From: Magnolia sinica | Taxonomy: Eukaryota > Streptophyta > Magnoliopsida > Magnoliales > Magnoliaceae | Length of the DNA: 64,000 nt | NCBI RefSeq assembly: GCF_029962835.1 | Contig: NC_080579.1 | Span: 80,555,959-80,619,958 of the forward strand | Direction: 5' to 3' | Shown here: one piece after another, positions 60,200 to 64,000 of the stretch | Layout: each line of letters opens with the position of its first letter | Position numbering within the stretch: position 1 is the stretch's first letter | Program-made: the position numbers and the translations under genes | Notes under the pieces: model-generated | Database searches by the model: none | Told to the model about the DNA's origin: nothing | Seen by the model: only the letters and a program-made list of their open reading frames with translations

Positions 60200-61339
60200 C
60201 CTAGTGTTGAAACTCTTGTGAGTCTACTACTGCTGCAAGAGTAAGGACCTGGTGGTCATCTTCATTGAACTTTCGCAATGACAAAAGATTGTTCCATAGG
60301 TTTGGTATGTACCACACATTAGAAACTGTATGTATGTGTGATACTATCAAATATAGTAATTCTGACATATATAATCCTCGCAATTTTATACCTATTATCA
60401 CCAATGTAAACTGTGCAGCCATCATATGATTGATATGTATGAAAACAATCTCTATATGGAGTCATAGACAACGAAGTGCCTGAATCTAAGATCCATGATG
60501 GCTCAAATTCTCTCGTGAAATCACTGCCAACAACATTCCCCTATTCTCAGATGAATTGTCTTTCTTAACTAGATTTCCTTAGGAATCCATTGAATCTTAT
60601 GTTTGATTATGCGAATTAGGTTTGTAATTTTCATGATTTGCTTTTTTGAGTCTATAATTTCTGCGCAAGTGGTCATTTTTTTCGCAATTTTGACACTTAA
60701 CCATTTTGTACATTTTGACTTGGATCTTGTGTGATTTTTTCCATCAGTACTCTTTTGATCGGTAGATGGTCTTCTGACTAGTATGACATCACCAACTGAT
60801 TCTACATGCATTTTTTACAAGATTCTTCAGTAAACAATATGTATATGAATGACTTTATACTAAGATCCAAACCGTTGTTGAAATTCATAATCAAACCATC
60901 CCACAATTTTAGCATTGAATAGAGTGAAAGTGCGACATTCTCTTCATCGTCAATCTTCACATTGATTGCCTCCAATTTACTAATCAGAGTATTAAACCCA
61001 TTAAAGTATTCTTATAAAGAAGATCATTCCTTCATTTTCAAGTAGTATAGTTGTCGTTGAAGAAATATCTTGTTTGACATTGATTTCGTAATTTGTCCCA
61101 CAGGCCTTTCGTGGTGGTTTGATCAGACACATTGAACAAAATTGAATTATCTAATGTAAGAAGAAGGTTTGCCATGGCCAATTAATTTTTCTCCTCAAAT
61201 ATCATATTTTTTTATTTCTTCATGCTTCTTTTCCTTTTCTTGAATCACAATTGCACATCTTTCCTTCACCAATTGCAAAACAATTGGCAACATAGATCTC
61301 ATGCTAAGAGACTTCTCAACCTTTAACTCTGATACCAAT
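60200..61339 (-). mobile_element. Ty1/copia gag-protease fossil
   Basis: On the minus strand: a primer-binding-site-like TTGGTATCAGAGTT (about 61,324-61,338) complementary to initiator methionine tRNA, a UBN2-type gag stretch (about 61,200-60,830), a zinc-knuckle region (about 60,720-60,650) and the pre-integrase part with VSNVWYIPNLWNNLLSLRKF (60,330-60,240). The rest of pol is missing and there are several breaks. A remnant of the same insertion is in NLR1's intron. Confidence 0.75.
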
Positions 61340-62280
61340 TGTTGTGGAAAAATGCCTGCACATGATTAATGTAGATGAAGTTAAAACACAAAAGAAAACG
61401 TCCAAAGAAAAGCGAGAAAAAAATACGACGCATAAGAATTTACATAGTTCAACAATATACCTACTCTATTGATGAAAATGTTGATAGACCTATTAGATTT
61501 AATGTCCACTCTCCCCCATATATTACTTGGTTAGTTTTAGGCACGTCCTCCGTGCGACTATGCATTGTCAGGCCAGCATACTGTGCGATGCTAGATATTT
61601 CATATGTCAACCACCCAAGGAAACTAACACAAGGATGAATGTGATGAGGTCGATCATCGTCTTCCTCAAGGGGATAACCACTCCAAATCCATGGAGCTTC
61701 TCTGGACTCTTCACAGAGATTCCTCGAATCCACGAGAAAAAATAAGAAAATAGAAATAAATTATAAGAAATTTAAAGCTGATTGATTGATTCGTGATAAA
61801 AATAAATTTACAACTCTTTAAATAGTGATACCAAACCTTGGAAGAAGTTTCCGAATCAAATTCCCTAAAATTCGTAATTACCAAAAATAGTAAAATTCTA
61901 ACTCTGATAAAAATCCTAATTCCATTAAAATTTTCTAAAGCCTAATTTCTAAAAATAAAAATTTCAAAAAAACTTTTCCTAGAAGAGTCCTAGCATGATT
62001 ACAAATTATTTCTAAAGGAAGAAAAATCTAAAAGTCTAAAAATAAGAAATTAATAATAAAAATTTTTAAATTACTAAAAATAGTAATGTTTTCCTTAAAT
62101 TTTTGTTTTTGAGTTGAAACTGTGCTTTTTTTGGCGAAACAGATAGACACGACCCACTTTGTGGGTCGGTTCACTTCAGATGGCCTGTTTTAGTAAAGAT
62201 TGATAAGTTGTGCACCCCGTAAATATACCCGGATCAAAAGTTAATTATGGTCAATTTATGGTTCACCTTATTTTGATCCA
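61340..62280. repeat. Copia LTR and dispersed repeat, copy 2
   Basis: Starts TGTTGTGGAAAAATGCC at 61,340, next to the primer site, as expected of the minus-strand LTR. From 61,636 it matches 13,166-13,772. Where the LTR ends is unclear. Non-coding. Confidence 0.55.
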
Positions 62281-63650
62281 ATCATGCTAGGAATATATTT
62301 ATGCCACTTTCTATATCAAAAACTTGCACATAATGGATGACTCTGATCATTAGTATACTTGTATAAATACAAAATATGCCCAAATTCATTCCAAAGTTAT
62401 TTCTTACCAAGTCTACTCTTGCCCCACGTCCCAATATGCCACTTGTGTGCATCGGCCGGTCGTCACAGGCACGTCTACTGCTATGACAACACGTGTTCAA
62501 AAAATGTACATGCTTGCCATGTTGGCACTAGTGGGGTAAGCGAGCATATCATCTCTCCTCTTATATTTAATGCATTACTCTTTTATTTTAGTTCCACGAA
62601 GAGCAGCGGCGGAATGACGCATCAGGCCTGAAGGATTCGACTGTAGTGTAAGAGGTATGGAACGATCTGACCATGTGCAGGACATCTAACCATGTATGGA
62701 ATGGGACATATCATCTTGGAGCATTTGACAAAAAATAAAATAAAATCAGGCTGTCTGGTTATCAGGTTGCCGGACTTTTTCTTTTTCCAAAGCAGTGGAT
62801 AGCCAAATAAAATTAATTTATTTCTTTCAGTGTATTTTTAGTTACCAGCCATTGCTTCTCAAAATAGGTGGGATGCCTAATAATTAAACAGCCTGAGTAT
62901 TTGATCAAATGATTTGGAGATCCACCAAATACATTGAGTATATTGTTCCTGGAGCAACAATTAGTGGGGTCTACTATTAGAAAATATCTGTTATAGAGTG
63001 CTGATATCGTGACAGTGTGATTGGGTTTCGAAAACAAATGCCATATATCCATTGAGGTCTTCTCTCCACAGAAGCTGTACGAGTGCATTTGTGATTGCCC
63101 GTGCCCCCATGAAAAGTGATCAAAGCCCTTCATCACAAGGTCTTTCTAACAGAAAATTTCTGGTCTGTCGATCACAATCTAATCAGTGTCACGGTCCTCA
63201 CTCTTGCCCCCGTGGTGGACTCAACAGGAGTTTCAACACTAGGTCAGGGGTTCCGTAGGTGGACAGCGTGGGTGTGTGTGCGTGAAAAAAATAAAAAGAA
63301 AAAAAAAATCACAATGTCACAGATACTCCCTGTTATCTACATGGTCTTACCATGGAATGGCTGGATGCAACATCCCTCTCGTTGCCCATAACTCTCTCTC
63401 TCTCTCTGGTTAAAAAAAAAAAAGAAAAAAAAAGAAAAACAAGAAGAAAAACAGAGAGAATGAAGAAAACAGAGGAGAAGAGAGAGAAGAAGCCAGGGCT
63501 TACTCATTATTGATCCAGACCTTGACTACGGGCTTACTGTCACTTCACTCTGATAGTGGGCTAAAGAGGCTCATCCTCTTGACGTGTGATTGATTTATGC
63601 TGGTCTCCATGTTTTTGTGTTTTAGTGCCTTATTCAATCCCATTGTGCAG

Positions 63651-63724
63651 TTGCTGATATCAATCTCCACCATCCATCAAATGATACTCCTCTTCCAATC
63701 AACACTGATGCCCGAAAGTCATAA
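63651..63724 (+). CDS. NLR2 predicted last exon (C-terminal tail)
   Basis: 74 nt after GTGCAG, joining exon 1 in the same phase as NLR1: V, then ADINLHHPSNDTPLPINTDA, RKS and TAA at 63,722-63,724. Changes against NLR1 are mostly third-position, with two replacements. A GTAAG follows at about 63,731, as in NLR1. Confidence 0.65.
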
Positions 63725-64000
63725 CAGTCGGTAAGGGGTGGCTGTAGGTAGAGCAACCATAGAGGTTTGTTACCACACTTTCTCCCTCATTTATTTTGGA
63801 TTTCAAGGCATGTATGCCAATGTGTGTTGGTGTGAAACTCTTTAACTCCAAGGACAGTATACTTTGGATTTTTAAGGCATGTAATAGTGTGAAACTCTCA
63901 ACTCTAAGGGCATGTGGCTAAAGGTGGAGCAACCATAGAGGTTTGTTTCCACAGTTCTCCCTCATGTATTTTGGATTTCAAGGCATGTATGCCAATGTGT
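63725..64000 (+). repeat. Region 3' of NLR2 with a tandem duplication
   Basis: Matches 12,550-12,760. A unit of about 165 bp (GGTAGAGCAACCATAGAGG ... GGCATGTATGCCAATGTGT) is present at about 63,740-63,835 and again from about 63,905 to the window end; NLR1 has it once. Confidence 0.7.

Larger units (their letters stand above)
58624..63650 (+). other. Predicted NLR2 intron (5.0 kb)
   Basis: Donor GTAAGAG at 58,624, acceptor ATTGTGCAG ending at 63,650. It is longer than the NLR1 intron because it keeps a MITE (59,001-59,543), a longer copia fossil (60,200-61,340) and an LTR-like repeat (to 62,280). 62,400-63,650 again matches NLR1 (11,320-12,475). Confidence 0.65.

Noticed and set aside
1-64000. 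tRNA and rRNA genes
   Set aside because: Scanned by eye for tRNA T-loop (GGTTCRA) and rRNA core motifs in plausible contexts. The few matches, such as 12,060 GGGTTCGA, lack a cloverleaf.

Overview
This window is plant nuclear DNA. It contains two plant-type CC-NBS-LRR resistance genes with spliced ends, nested Ty3/gypsy and Ty1/copia relics, CACTA and Mutator-type DNA transposons, MITEs, and fragments of plant housekeeping genes with intron borders. The dispersed GTGGGGCCCACC / 'hosts-to-GGATGG' style repeats recall magnoliid genomes (Lauraceae, Magnoliaceae). That is recollection, not a search result.

Layout. 1-5356: a Ty3/gypsy relic split by a 4.0 kb solo LTR. 5357-12900: NLR1 with its upstream region, a long 3' intron and a small last exon. 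13166-19179: an LTR-like repeat, one end of a CACTA element and a minus-strand Ty3/gypsy relic. 19180-30730: nested long LTRs, including a 4.45 kb palindromic insertion at 19813-24258. 30840-34830: a decayed MuDR-type transposase gene split by an LTR-like insertion. 34917-43942: a complete 9.0 kb CACTA element carrying exon fragments of at least six unrelated host genes, all on the plus strand. 44083-46705: a MITE, then the upstream region and first 187 codons of a broken third NLR. 46731-52275: a 23-bp minisatellite in both orientations that forms a roughly 4.2 kb fold-back structure. 52500-54690: two more NLR 5' relics among retroelement scraps. 54866-64000: NLR2 with a 5.0 kb intron and the same small last exon.

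The window is mainly an NLR cluster grown by segmental duplication. NLR1 (5357-12900) and NLR2 (54866-64000) share upstream, coding, intron and 3' sequence. Three further 5' remnants (46141, 52518, 54505) show that copies were repeatedly started and lost. In both full copies the open frame runs past a consensus donor, and a 74-nt exon 2.8-5.0 kb downstream continues it in frame to a conserved C-terminal tail.

The items most worth a second look are the multi-gene Pack-CACTA, the fold-back minisatellite joined to the broken NLR by a snap-back hairpin, the head-to-head LTR palindrome with a single target-site duplication, and the remote last exon of the NLRs. All calls are by eye. No alignment or database search was run, and repeat boundaries are approximate unless a target-site duplication is given.
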